A stretch of 64,000 nt of DNA from Hyphomicrobiales bacterium (lineage in GTDB: Bacteria > Pseudomonadota > Alphaproteobacteria > Rhizobiales > Aestuariivirgaceae), in contig JACPNZ010000018.1 in the NCBI GenBank assembly GCA_016185245.1, forward strand, positions 186,001 to 250,000, written 5' to 3'. Positions 8,650-17,482 of the stretch are shown piece by piece; within the stretch, counting starts at the first letter, position 1; every line of letters starts with the position of its first letter. The notes under the pieces are model-generated. The model was not told the DNA's origin. It made no database searches and worked only from the letters and a program-made list of their open reading frames with translations. A program made the position numbers and the translations under genes.

Positions 8650-9641
8650 CACTGCACCTTCACCACCTTGCCGCTTTGCCAGGATTCGGTTGCCGCATCG
8701 GCGAGTTTCTGGGCCTGCAGGCCGTCGAAGCCATTGGGGCGCGGCGACTTGCCATCGGCTATGGCAGCAATGAAGGTGTTGACCTCATTGGCATAGGCCT
8801 GGCCGTAACGCTCGGTGAAGAAGTTGAGGACGGGATCGCCAAGGAAGCCGTGGCCGTTGGCCAATTCCACCGTGGTGTTGTGGACGTTGCCGGCGCGCAG
8901 CATGCCCTTGCTCCCATGCACTTCCATGCGCTGGTCGTAGCCGTAGGTGGCGCGGCGCGAATTGGTGATGACGGCGATCTTGCCCGACGCGGTCTGCATC
9001 TGGACCGATGCGGTATCGACGTCGCCGGCGGCACCGATCGCCTTGTCGACCAGCGAGGCGCCAAGCGCATGGACGGTGACGAATTCCTCGCCGACGAGGA
9101 AGCGGGCCATGTCGAAGTCATGGATCATCATGTCGCGATAGAGACCGCCCGAACCCTTGACATAATCGGCCGGCGGCGGTGCCGGATCGCGGCTGATGAT
9201 GGTGACGAGTTCGACCTCGCCGATGTCACCCTTGCGGATGCGCTGTTCGAGGGCGGCGAAATTTGGGTCGAAGCGGCGGTTGAAGCCGATCATCAGCACC
9301 GACTTGTTCTTGTCGACGGTCTTCAGACAGCTGACGATGCGCTCGACCGACAGGCTCACCGGCTTCTCGCAAAGAGCCGGCTTGCCGGCGTTGGAGGCGG
9401 CCTCGATCAGATCCGCATGAGTGCCGGTCGGCGTGGCGATGAGGATGGCATCGACGTCCTTGGCCTTGATGATGTCCTCGACCGAAGCGACCGTGGCACC
9501 GACCTCGGCGGCGAGGTCGGCCGCAGCTTTGGGCATGGCATCGGCCAGATAGGCCACCTTGGCCTTGCCGGAGGCGGCGATGATACGCGCGTGAACCTTG
9601 CCGATGCGGCCGGCACCGAGCACTCCGAATCTGATCATCAT
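8649..9641 (-). CDS. iolG: myo-Inositol 2-dehydrogenase (Gfo/Idh/MocA family)
   Basis: Oxidises myo-inositol to 2-keto-myo-inositol with NAD+, the first step of inositol catabolism. The 330-residue protein begins with a Rossmann G-x-G-x-x-G. It contains the family E-K-P motif (catalytic Lys), and a D-M-M-I-H-D-F-D segment supplying the Asp/His pair. The frame runs upstream to 9815, but the start at 9641 (or the adjacent ATG at 9638) follows GGGAGA and gives the family length. It is divergent from iolC across a short control region with an IolR-type operator. Confidence 0.92.
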   Translation of the reverse strand: MMIRFGVLGAGRIGKVHARIIAASGKAKVAYLADAMPKAAADLAAEVGATVASVEDIIKAKDVDAILIATPTGTHADLIEAASNAGKPALCEKPVSLSVERIVSCLKTVDKNKSVLMIGFNRRFDPNFAALEQRIRKGDIGEVELVTIISRDPAPPPADYVKGSGGLYRDMMIHDFDMARFLVGEEFVTVHALGASLVDKAIGAAGDVDTASVQMQTASGKIAVITNSRRATYGYDQRMEVHGSKGMLRAGNVHNTTVELANGHGFLGDPVLNFFTERYGQAYANEVNTFIAAIADGKSPRPNGFDGLQAQKLADAATESWQSGKVVKVQ

Positions 9642-9817
9642 CTGGTCTCCCTTGTCGCTTCGATTTCCGTTGATTTCCCGATGGCGGGTGGCAGCCTGAC
9701 ATTCTAGCATGGCAGAACGCAACTCACTCATGATTGTGGAACAAATATTCCGAATTGACTTTATTTTGGAATTGTTGTTTCGTCTTGTCAAGAACCCAAC
9801 GGCCACGGGAGGCATTC
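9642..9817. promoter_or_regulatory. Bidirectional iolG / iolC control region with IolR-type operators
   Basis: A 176-bp divergent spacer with an AT-rich core at 9730-9790. Bases 9738-9751 read GGAA-CAAATA-TTCC, a perfect GGAA-N6-TTCC palindrome. Bases 9768-9781 read GGAA-N6-TTTC, one mismatch, exactly 30 bp downstream and thus on the same helix face. TTGACT at 9755-9760 is a good -35-like hexamer for iolC, so both operators would flank or overlap that promoter, consistent with repression. GGGAGG at 9808-9812 region is the iolC ribosome site. Confidence 0.7.
9738..9751. promoter_or_regulatory. Perfect GGAA-N6-TTCC operator (IolR type)
   Basis: Palindrome with both arms intact. The same consensus has been described for the RpiR-type IolR repressor of inositol genes in Sinorhizobium. 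Its place between iolG and iolC, next to a one-mismatch copy at 9768-9781, supports the assignment. Binding itself is inferred. Confidence 0.7.
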
Positions 9818-11734
9818 ATGGCGTCGCATTCCAGCGAAACCCGCCGGCTTGACGTCATAACGGTCGGACGCTGCTCGGTCGATCTCTACGGGCAACAGAT
9901 CGGGTCGCGGCTTGAGGATGTCGCCTCCTTCGCCAAGTCGGTCGGAGGCTGTCCCGCCAATATCGCCATCGGAACGGCACGGCTTGGCCTGAAGTCCGGT
10001 CTCATTACCCGCGTCGGCGACGAGCAGATGGGGCGCTACGTCAAGGAGCAGATGGGGCGCGAGGGCGTGGCGCTCGATGGCATCGTCACCGATCCGGCCC
10101 GTTTCACCTCGCTGGTGTTGCTGTCGGTCGAAAACGACAAAACCTTCCCTCTTATCTTCTATCGTGACAATTGCGCCGACAGCGCCATGAGCGAAGCCGA
10201 CATCGACGAGGCCTTCATCGGCCGGGCGGCCTCGGTCTTGGTGACGGGCACGCATTTCTCCAAGCCCAATCTCGATGCGGCCCAGCGCAAGGCCATGCGG
10301 CTCGCCAAGGCGCGCGGCGCGAAGGTGATCCTCGACGTCGACTACCGGCCCAATCTCTGGGGCCTTGCCGGACTGGCAGCGGGCGAGGAACGCTACATCA
10401 AGTCGGACAAGGTTTCCGAGCACCTCAAGACCATCCTCCCCGGCTGCGACCTGATCGTCGGCACCGAAGAGGAAGTCCACATCGCCGCCGGCAGCGAGGA
10501 TACGCTCACGGCCCTCAGGACGATAAGGTCGCTGTCCAGGGCGACGATCGTGCTGAAGCGCGGCCCCATGGGCTGCGTGGTCTATCCGGACGCCATTCCC
10601 GATGCCATCGACAAGGGCATCGTGGGCAAGGGCTTTCCCATCGAAGTCTACAATGTATTGGGCGCCGGCGACGCCTTCCTGTCGGGTTTCCTGCGCGGCT
10701 GGCTCAAGGGCGAGCCGCTCACAACCAGTGCCACCTATGCCAATGCCTGCGGGGCCTTCGCGGTGTCGCGGCTCTTGTGTTCGCCCGAAATCCCGACTTG
10801 GGACGAGCTGCAATATTTCCTCAAGCACGGCAGTCCCCACAAGGCGCTGCGCCAGGACGAGGCGATCAATCACGTCCACTGGGCCACGACCCGGCGCAAG
10901 CAGGCCGACAAGCTCCTGGCGCTCGCCATCGACCACCGCATGCAGCTCGAGGATATGGCCGACAAAGTGGGGGCACCGCGCAGTCACATCTCCGCGTTCA
11001 AGCGTCTGGCCATCGCGGCGATCGGCGAGGTTTCGGCTGGCCAAGCCGGGTTCGGCACGCTGCTCGACGATACCTATGGCCGCGAGGCCATGTTCGATGC
11101 GGCGAAGCTCGGCCTGTGGGTAGGGCGGCCCCTGGAAAGGCCCGGCTCGCGGCCCCTCGAGTTCGAATTCACCCAGGACGTCGGCGCCCGCCTGGTCGAA
11201 TGGCCGGTCACTCACACCATCAAATGCCTGGCCTTCTATCACCCCGACGATCCGGCGGAGCTGAAGACCGGGCAGGCCCTGAAGCTTCGCACCCTTTACG
11301 AGGCGGCCCGCAAGGTGGGCCGCGAATTGCTGATCGAGATCATCGCCGGCAAGCATGGGGCGCTCACCGACGACACCATTCCGCGGGCGCTCGACGAGCT
11401 CTACGGGCTAGGCATCAAGCCCGACTGGTGGAAGCTCGAGCCGCAGGTGTCGGCTAAGGCCTGGGACAACATCGGGGCCACCTTGGCGCGGCATGATCCC
11501 TATTGTCGCGGCATTGTGCTGCTCGGGCTCGAAGCTCCGGAAGAAGACCTCGCCAAGGCCTTCGGCGCCATCAAGGGCCACGGTGCGGTCAAGGGTTTCG
11601 CCGTTGGCCGCACCATCTTCAACCTGGCGGCCCAGCAATGGCTGGACGGCAAGATGTCCGATGCCGCGGCAACCGCGGATATGGCCGAGCGCTTTGCCAG
11701 TCTTGTGGACTTGTGGAACAAGGCGCACGGCTGA
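9818..11734 (+). CDS. iolC: 5-Dehydro-2-deoxygluconokinase fused to DUF2090 (IolC-IolJ-type)
   Basis: Bifunctional inositol enzyme of 638 residues. The N-terminal half is a PfkB/ribokinase-family kinase with G-G-C-P-A-N-I-A near residue 45 and the catalytic G-A-G-D near residue 281. It phosphorylates 5-dehydro-2-deoxy-D-gluconate. The C-terminal half (about 345-638) is a DUF2090 domain, which in proteobacteria is annotated as the aldolase splitting the product to DHAP and malonate semialdehyde, so it replaces a separate iolJ. ATG at 9818 follows GGGAGG, and upstream codons to 9734 fall in the promoter. iolD follows after 27 bp. Confidence 0.93.
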   Translation: MASHSSETRRLDVITVGRCSVDLYGQQIGSRLEDVASFAKSVGGCPANIAIGTARLGLKSGLITRVGDEQMGRYVKEQMGREGVALDGIVTDPARFTSLVLLSVENDKTFPLIFYRDNCADSAMSEADIDEAFIGRAASVLVTGTHFSKPNLDAAQRKAMRLAKARGAKVILDVDYRPNLWGLAGLAAGEERYIKSDKVSEHLKTILPGCDLIVGTEEEVHIAAGSEDTLTALRTIRSLSRATIVLKRGPMGCVVYPDAIPDAIDKGIVGKGFPIEVYNVLGAGDAFLSGFLRGWLKGEPLTTSATYANACGAFAVSRLLCSPEIPTWDELQYFLKHGSPHKALRQDEAINHVHWATTRRKQADKLLALAIDHRMQLEDMADKVGAPRSHISAFKRLAIAAIGEVSAGQAGFGTLLDDTYGREAMFDAAKLGLWVGRPLERPGSRPLEFEFTQDVGARLVEWPVTHTIKCLAFYHPDDPAELKTGQALKLRTLYEAARKVGRELLIEIIAGKHGALTDDTIPRALDELYGLGIKPDWWKLEPQVSAKAWDNIGATLARHDPYCRGIVLLGLEAPEEDLAKAFGAIKGHGAVKGFAVGRTIFNLAAQQWLDGKMSDAAATADMAERFASLVDLWNKAHG

Positions 11735-11761
11735 GGCCGGCGGAAACATGGGAGTAGACCG

Positions 11762-13615
11762 ATGAGCAGGACCATCCGTCTCACGGCAGCGCAAGCCCTG
11801 GTGAAGTTTCTCACCCGGCAGATGACCACGGTCGACGGCAAGAAGGTGCCGATCTTCGCCGGCATGTGGGCGATCTTCGGCCACGGCAATGTTGCCGGCA
11901 TGGGCGAGGCGCTGTTCCAGCATCGCGACGAGCTGCCGACGCTCAGGGCCCAGAACGAACAGTCGATGGCCCACGCGGCAATCGCCTATGCCAAGACCAT
12001 GCGGCGGCGCCGGATGATGGCCTGCACCACATCCATCGGTCCGGGGGCGCTCAACATGGTGACGGCGGCGGCGGTCGCCCATGTCGACCGCCTTCCGCTG
12101 CTGCTCGTTCCCGGCGACATCTTCGCCAACCGCAAGCCCGATCCGGTGCTGCAGCAGATCGAGAATTTCGGCGACGGCACGGCCTCGGCCAATGACTGCT
12201 TCAAGGTGGTGTCGCGATTCTTCGACCGTATCATGCGGCCGGAACAACTGATCCCGGCCCTCAATCGCGCCATGACGGTGCTGACCGATCCGGCCGACTG
12301 CGGGCCGGTGACGCTAGCCTTCTGCCAGGACGTGCAGGCGGAAGCCTATGACTACCCCGAGAGCTTTTTCGCCGAGAAGCTGTGGTCGCAGCGCCGGGCG
12401 CGCCCGGACGAGACGGAACTTAGCGAAGCCGTCCGTGTACTGAGGAGTGCCAAGAAGCCGGTGATCGTGGCGGGCGGCGGCGTGCTTTACTCCGAGGCCT
12501 CGGAGGCGCTATCGGCCTTCGCCAGGCGCCACGGCATCCCGGTGGTCGAGACCCAGGGCGGTAAGTCGTCGCTGCCCTTCCTGCACGAGCTCAACCTGGG
12601 GGCGGTGGGGGTAACCGGCACCGGCGCTTCCAACCAGGTCTGCGCCGATGCCGACGTCGTGCTGGCGGTGGGTACCAGGTTGCAGGATTTCACCACTGGC
12701 TCCTGGTCACTGTTCCAGAATCCGGCCAAGGCCATCATCGGTCTCAATACCCAGATCTTCGATGCGACAAAGCACCGGGCCCTGCCGCTGATCGCCGACG
12801 CCAAGGTCGGCCTTGAAGAGCTTTCCGCCAATCTCGGTAACTGGTCCGCGCCCGAGGTCTGGACGAAATCGGCGAAGGACGGTTTCAAAGCCTGGATGAC
12901 CGAGGCCGACAAATTCACCGCCGCCGGCAACGCCGAGCGTCCCTCCGACGCCCAGGTGATCGGCAGCGTGCAGCGGGCCCTGGGCCGCGACATTTCGGTA
13001 CTGTGCGCCGCCGGCGGACTGCCGGGCGAGCTGCAGAAGCTGTGGCAGGCGAGCTATCCCTCGTCCTATCACCTCGAATACGGCTTCTCCTGCATGGGCT
13101 ACGAGATCGCCGGCGGGCTGGGAATGAAAATGGCCCAGCCATCCCGCGAGGTCGTCGTTATGGTGGGCGACGGCTCCTATATGATGATGAATTCGGAACT
13201 CGCCACATCGGTGATGCTGGGCATCAAATTGACCGTCGTGCTGCTCGACAATCGCGGCTACGGTTGCATCAACCGGCTGCAGCATGCCACTGGTGGCGAG
13301 CGTTTCAACAATCTCTACGACTACAATACCGTGCAGGAGGTTTCGCCGCAGATCGATTTCGTGATGCATGCCCGGAGCCAGGGGGCGATCGCCTCGAAGG
13401 CGGCATCGCTCGCCGACCTCGAAAAGGCCTTGGTCGCGGCGAAGGACAACGACCGGACCACGGTCATCGTCATCGACACGGACCCGATGATATCGACCGA
13501 TGCCGGCGGCAACTGGTGGGACGTGGCGGTGCCCGAGGTCTCGGTCAGGCCACAGGTTCAGGCGGCGCGCAAGAACTACGAAAGGGCGCTCATGTCGCAA
13601 CGGGTTGGCGATTGA
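11762..13615 (+). CDS. iolD: 3D-(3,5/4)-trihydroxycyclohexane-1,2-dione hydrolase
   Basis: ThDP-dependent enzyme that opens the cyclohexane ring in inositol catabolism. The 617 residues follow the acetolactate-synthase fold: N-terminal pyrimidine-binding domain, central Rossmann-like domain, and C-terminal ThDP domain with the G-D-G-S-Y followed about 25 residues later by the N-R-G-Y-G diphosphate/Mg motif. Length and order (iolC-iolD-iolB) match inositol operons. Its substrate is normally made by IolE, which is not encoded in this window. Confidence 0.93.
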   Translation: MSRTIRLTAAQALVKFLTRQMTTVDGKKVPIFAGMWAIFGHGNVAGMGEALFQHRDELPTLRAQNEQSMAHAAIAYAKTMRRRRMMACTTSIGPGALNMVTAAAVAHVDRLPLLLVPGDIFANRKPDPVLQQIENFGDGTASANDCFKVVSRFFDRIMRPEQLIPALNRAMTVLTDPADCGPVTLAFCQDVQAEAYDYPESFFAEKLWSQRRARPDETELSEAVRVLRSAKKPVIVAGGGVLYSEASEALSAFARRHGIPVVETQGGKSSLPFLHELNLGAVGVTGTGASNQVCADADVVLAVGTRLQDFTTGSWSLFQNPAKAIIGLNTQIFDATKHRALPLIADAKVGLEELSANLGNWSAPEVWTKSAKDGFKAWMTEADKFTAAGNAERPSDAQVIGSVQRALGRDISVLCAAGGLPGELQKLWQASYPSSYHLEYGFSCMGYEIAGGLGMKMAQPSREVVVMVGDGSYMMMNSELATSVMLGIKLTVVLLDNRGYGCINRLQHATGGERFNNLYDYNTVQEVSPQIDFVMHARSQGAIASKAASLADLEKALVAAKDNDRTTVIVIDTDPMISTDAGGNWWDVAVPEVSVRPQVQAARKNYERALMSQRVGD

Positions 13616-13689
13616 CGGGTGGCAGCATGGCAATCTGCAGCGGTGGCGAAAGCCTGGGAAGATTGCCAAGGACAACATAGGAGTTCGCC

Positions 13690-14484
13690 ATGTCGAAACT
13701 GTTGGTGAAGCCGAAACCGGGCGAAGGTCGGATTGCCCATGTGACGCCGGAAAACGCCGGCTGGAAGTATGTCGGCTTCGATCTGTGGAAGCTGAAGCCG
13801 AATGGCATCGCGGTTGGCAACGACTCGGATCGCGAAACCTGTCTGGTGTTCATCTCGGGCAAGGGGCAGGTCCATGCCGGCACGGCGGATTATGGCGTGA
13901 TCGGCGAGCGGACCTCGCCCTTCGAGGGCAACCCATGGTCGGTCTATGTTCCCGCCGGAATGACCTGGTCGGTGAAGGCCGCCGGCGATCTGGTGCTCGC
14001 CGTTTGCACGGCACCTGGCACGGGAAAGCTTCCGGCCCGCGTCATCCCGCCGGTGGGCCTGGTCAAGGAGACCCGCGGCAAGGGCAACAACATCCGCCAT
14101 GTGACCAACATCATTCCCGAATGGGATGCGGCCGAGAGCCTCCTCGTTGTCGAAGTGATTACGCCCGCCGGCAATACATCGTCCTATCCGCCGCACAAGC
14201 ACGATCAGGACAATCTCCCGCACGAATCGCTGCTCGAGGAGACCTACTACCATCGCATCAATCCGCCCCAGGGCTTCGCCTTCCAGCGCGTCTATACCGA
14301 CGACCGCTCGCTCGACGAGGCGATGGCGGTGGAGGACGGCGACGTGACGCTGGTGCCCAGAGGCTATCACCCCTGCGCCACCACCCATGGCTACGACCTC
14401 TATTATCTGAACGTGATGGCGGGCCCCAAGCGGACGTGGAAATTCCACAACGCTGCGGAACACGCCTGGTTGCTTACGGCTTGA
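13690..14484 (+). CDS. iolB: 5-Deoxy-glucuronate isomerase
   Basis: Converts 5-deoxy-D-glucuronate to 5-dehydro-2-deoxy-D-gluconate between the IolD and IolC steps. The 264-residue protein has the double-cupin layout of IolB. A metal-binding cluster occurs around residues 170-185 (P-x-H-K-H-D, then P-H-E-S-x-L-E-E), followed by G-Y-H-P in the C-terminal part. GGAG lies 7 bp upstream of the ATG. It ends the + strand iol run. Its last 11 bp overlap the convergent class II aldolase gene. Confidence 0.93.
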   Translation: MSKLLVKPKPGEGRIAHVTPENAGWKYVGFDLWKLKPNGIAVGNDSDRETCLVFISGKGQVHAGTADYGVIGERTSPFEGNPWSVYVPAGMTWSVKAAGDLVLAVCTAPGTGKLPARVIPPVGLVKETRGKGNNIRHVTNIIPEWDAAESLLVVEVITPAGNTSSYPPHKHDQDNLPHESLLEETYYHRINPPQGFAFQRVYTDDRSLDEAMAVEDGDVTLVPRGYHPCATTHGYDLYYLNVMAGPKRTWKFHNAAEHAWLLTA

Positions 14485-15454
14485 GCGTCTGCCGATATTT
14501 CTCGGCGTCCCAATTGACCAGCCGGTCGATGTCGTCGGCAGCGAGGGCAACGACCGGAGCGCCGGGCTCGACGCGGCGCAAGACATCGGCAAGGCAACGG
14601 CCCATGGGCTCGGTGGCGGGCTTGGCATCCCTGCGGATGACGACACCCTTGCCGGGCAAGGCCACAAGGGCTGCTCCGGAGCTCATGTCCGTGGCGACGC
14701 CAATTCCCAGGAAAACCACGTGGTCAGGATAGAATACGGCATCCTTGCCGCGTGACAGCGCCAGGCTGTCGGTGGCCAGTGCGTGAGTCTCGGTATCGGT
14801 GGCCGGGACATAGCCAGTCCACCGGCAGAGGCCGGCAAGGGTTTGGGCATCGTGCGGCACAGTGGTGCGGACGGGCCGGCGCAGGGCAGCCACGACGCGG
14901 CCGAGCAGGTCTTCGGCTTCGGCGACGCCTTCGGCGGCGACCACGAGGCCGTGATTGCCGAGAACCAGCACATCGACACCGGGGTGCAGGCGCCGCGCGA
15001 TTGCTCCCACCAGCGGTAGTCCCGGCCGGGCATAGGGAATGAAGGCCCAGTCGAAAGCGGCAAGCCTTTGCGAGAGTTGCCGTTCGGCATCGGCGCGGAT
15101 CGCCCAGGCGATAGTGTTGACGCAATGGACGTGGGCGACGACCCGTTGCGGCATGAGAGCATGAACGGTGGTCTCGATCGACGGTCGCAAGCCTCCGGCA
15201 TCGAGGTCGCGACGGAGGAATTCGGCGCAGGTCTCGCAGGCCGGGTCGTTCCTCGACAGCGCCGCCATCAGCCGCGAGTGATCGACCGGCACGAAGATGT
15301 CGCGGGTTGCGGCATCGCGGAGCCAGGTGCCGCTCGCCTTGATCCACATGACGCCGTCATGCTTCAGCGAAGTGTTGCCGCCGGCCGCCTGGACCAACAG
15401 GGGATCGTCGCCGACACGGGCCGAGAGGCGGCGAAGGGCTTCGAGTTCTACCAT
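14474..15454 (-). CDS. Class II aldolase/adducin family protein
   Basis: Zinc-dependent aldolase fold of 326 residues. The N terminus has the G-G-N-T-S phosphate-binding loop followed by W-I-K-A-S-G. The zinc ligands appear as H-V-H and, about 60 residues later, G-N-H-G. A Glu of S-I-E-T-T fits the catalytic acid. The N-terminal part resembles the aldolase half of rhamnulose-1-phosphate aldolase/dehydrogenase fusions, but no dehydrogenase domain follows; about 110 C-terminal residues are unassigned. It is the last gene of the six-gene operon and overlaps the HAD gene by 7 bp. It would be expected to split a ketose 1-phosphate into DHAP and an aldehyde. Confidence 0.82.
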   Translation of the reverse strand: MVELEALRRLSARVGDDPLLVQAAGGNTSLKHDGVMWIKASGTWLRDAATRDIFVPVDHSRLMAALSRNDPACETCAEFLRRDLDAGGLRPSIETTVHALMPQRVVAHVHCVNTIAWAIRADAERQLSQRLAAFDWAFIPYARPGLPLVGAIARRLHPGVDVLVLGNHGLVVAAEGVAEAEDLLGRVVAALRRPVRTTVPHDAQTLAGLCRWTGYVPATDTETHALATDSLALSRGKDAVFYPDHVVFLGIGVATDMSSGAALVALPGKGVVIRRDAKPATEPMGRCLADVLRRVEPGAPVVALAADDIDRLVNWDAEKYRQTLKP

Positions 15455-16212
15455 CGGAAGTCTTTCATCCAGAAATCGGGCTGCGGAGAGACGGCGGTGG
15501 GGTCGAGTCCCGCCGATACGCCGGTCATGACCAGGAGGGTCGAAAGACCGGCAGCCCTGCCGCCGGCCACGTCGTGCTCGGCGCTATCGCCGATGCATAG
15601 GATGTCCGCCGGATTGCCGATCAGATCGCAGGCGGCACTGTAGATGGCGGGATAGGGCTTCCCGATCCAGGTGACCTTGCCGCCCAGCTCCTCATAGAGG
15701 GACGCGATGGCTCCGGGGGCGGGCAGAAGTCCCCGGGGACTGAGCATCAACCGGTCGGGATTGCAGCAGATTGCCGGAACCGTCAGCCGACGGAGGAGCT
15801 CGCGGTAGTCGTCAAGCGTAGTCTTCGGCGCGTTGGTGCCGAGGATGAGAATCACCTCGGCATCCTCGGGACGTTCGACGAAGCCGACGCCGTCAAAACC
15901 ATAGTTCTCGCCATCCTTGCCGATGAGGTAGGCACGTTTGATGTCAAGCGACCGATAGGCCACTTCGCCGGAACTCACCGCATCGACGAACAGGTTGCGC
16001 GGAATTCCCATGCCTATGAGGCGCTGGCGATTAGCCTCGGCGCGCTTGCCGGAATTGGTCATCACCGCCACGGGTATGCTTCGTGCCTTCAATTCGCGCA
16101 GCACTTCGAGCGCGCCGGGATAAAGACTTTCGCCGTCATGGATGACGCCGAACTGGTCGATCAGCATGCCGCCGAAACGCGAAGCGATATTCGAGAGGCG
16201 GTCAATTCGCAT
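15448..16212 (-). CDS. HAD-IIA family hydrolase
   Basis: Predicted sugar- or polyol-phosphate phosphatase of 254 residues. The HAD nucleophile is D19 in L-I-D-Q-F-G-V; motif II is M-T-N-S near residue 52, and motifs III/IV are the lysine in G-K-P and G-D-S-x-x-x-D. The residue two after the nucleophile is Phe rather than the usual Asp general acid, as in the D-V-W-G subgroup of class IIA proteins. It overlaps the FGGY kinase upstream by 11 bp and the aldolase downstream by 7 bp. A phosphatase in a kinase operon could recycle a dead-end phosphate ester. Confidence 0.82.
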   Translation of the reverse strand: MRIDRLSNIASRFGGMLIDQFGVIHDGESLYPGALEVLRELKARSIPVAVMTNSGKRAEANRQRLIGMGIPRNLFVDAVSSGEVAYRSLDIKRAYLIGKDGENYGFDGVGFVERPEDAEVILILGTNAPKTTLDDYRELLRRLTVPAICCNPDRLMLSPRGLLPAPGAIASLYEELGGKVTWIGKPYPAIYSAACDLIGNPADILCIGDSAEHDVAGGRAAGLSTLLVMTGVSAGLDPTAVSPQPDFWMKDFRW

Positions 16213-17467
16213 GGCCGATGCCGCGCCAGGCCAGACGCGCCGTGCCGACGGCGGCGTGCTCGCTGAGAGAGGGCCTTTCCGGCACGCCGAGCATCCGCAG
16301 CCTTATCCTGGCCCAGGCCGTATTGCCGGCACCGCCGCCGGCGCTGCGGATCGAGGCGAGCGGCGAAGCGCCGAGTTCCGCCAGGCGGCGATAGCCCAGC
16401 GCTTCGATGGCGGCGATGCCTTCGAGCATGGCCTGGAAGAAGACGCGGTCGTCGTCAGGTCTCGGCGACAGGCGCGGGCGCAAGGCCGGGTCGTTGACCG
16501 GGAAGCGCTCGCCGGGTTTCGGCAAGGGGTAATAGTCGAGACTGGTCGAGCGATCGGGATCGAGCAACGGCGTGAGGCGCGCCATGTCGTCCCCGGAAAA
16601 ATACTTGGCGAGTACGTTGCCGCCGGAATTGGAAGCACCACCCGCCAGCCATCGATCGCCGATGCGATGGCTGTAGACACCGTATTGCGGCGCGAAGACC
16701 GGGCGGTCCGAGAGGAGCTTGAGGGTGAGTGTCGTGCCGAGCGACGTGACGCCGTCGCCGGGCTCGCTCGCCCCGCTCGCCAGGAACGCCGCACAGCCAT
16801 CGGTGGTGCCGGCAACGATGGTAACATCACGCGGCAGGCGGAAGCGCTCGGCAATATAAGGCAATATCGCTGCAATGCGTGTGCCCGCCGGCACGACGGC
16901 GGGAAACCGGCCCACGTCGAAACCGGTGCCGGCAATCCATCGGGGCCAGGCGCGGGCCACCGGATCGTAGCCCGATTTCAGCGCATTGCTCTCGTCGGTT
17001 ACATCGTATCGGCCGGAGAATCGGCCGGAGAGCCAGTCGGCCTGATGCAGAATGCGTGTGCCCCGGGTCGACAGCAGCAGGGCGCGGGCCAGCGGCGAAG
17101 TGGCACCCAGTGCTGCCGTCTCCCGCGGGGCGACCGCCACCACCACTGCCAGGTCGGCCGCTTCGGCCACGTCATTGTACATGGAGGCAAGGCCTTCGGC
17201 CGCGCCATCGGCCGCGATGGGCAGGATGGTGCCCGAGGTGCCGTCGACGGCGAGGGCGCGGACCCTGAGGTTCGTCAAGTCAAGCGCGTCGAGGGCTTGG
17301 GCGACGGCCTGCCACCAAAGGGCCGGATCCTGCTGACTGCGCAATCCGTCGGTGATCGGAGCGGGGATAGCTGCCTGCGACAGGGCCTTGAGTTGACTTC
17401 CGGCGTCGACGGCGGCAATGCGCGCGCCCGATGTGCCGACGTCGATGCCGAGGACCACGTCGGTCAT
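16202..17467 (-). CDS. FGGY carbohydrate kinase, compact SePSK/ribulokinase-like
   Basis: Sugar or polyol kinase of 421 residues, shorter than typical xylulokinases (about 490). The N terminus has the D-V-G-T-S-G-A-R phosphate-1 loop and V-D-G-T-S-G, resembling the compact group of cyanobacterial/plant D-ribulose kinases. The central G-T-T-D-G-C catalytic Asp and the C-terminal S-A-G-G-G-A adenosine motif are intact, so it looks active. It is the fourth gene of the operon, 15 bp after the GpsA paralogue stop and overlapping the HAD gene by 11 bp. Confidence 0.85.
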   Translation of the reverse strand: MTDVVLGIDVGTSGARIAAVDAGSQLKALSQAAIPAPITDGLRSQQDPALWWQAVAQALDALDLTNLRVRALAVDGTSGTILPIAADGAAEGLASMYNDVAEAADLAVVVAVAPRETAALGATSPLARALLLSTRGTRILHQADWLSGRFSGRYDVTDESNALKSGYDPVARAWPRWIAGTGFDVGRFPAVVPAGTRIAAILPYIAERFRLPRDVTIVAGTTDGCAAFLASGASEPGDGVTSLGTTLTLKLLSDRPVFAPQYGVYSHRIGDRWLAGGASNSGGNVLAKYFSGDDMARLTPLLDPDRSTSLDYYPLPKPGERFPVNDPALRPRLSPRPDDDRVFFQAMLEGIAAIEALGYRRLAELGASPLASIRSAGGGAGNTAWARIRLRMLGVPERPSLSEHAAVGTARLAWRGIGHAN

Positions 17468-17482
17468 CGGTTGCCCCCGCCC

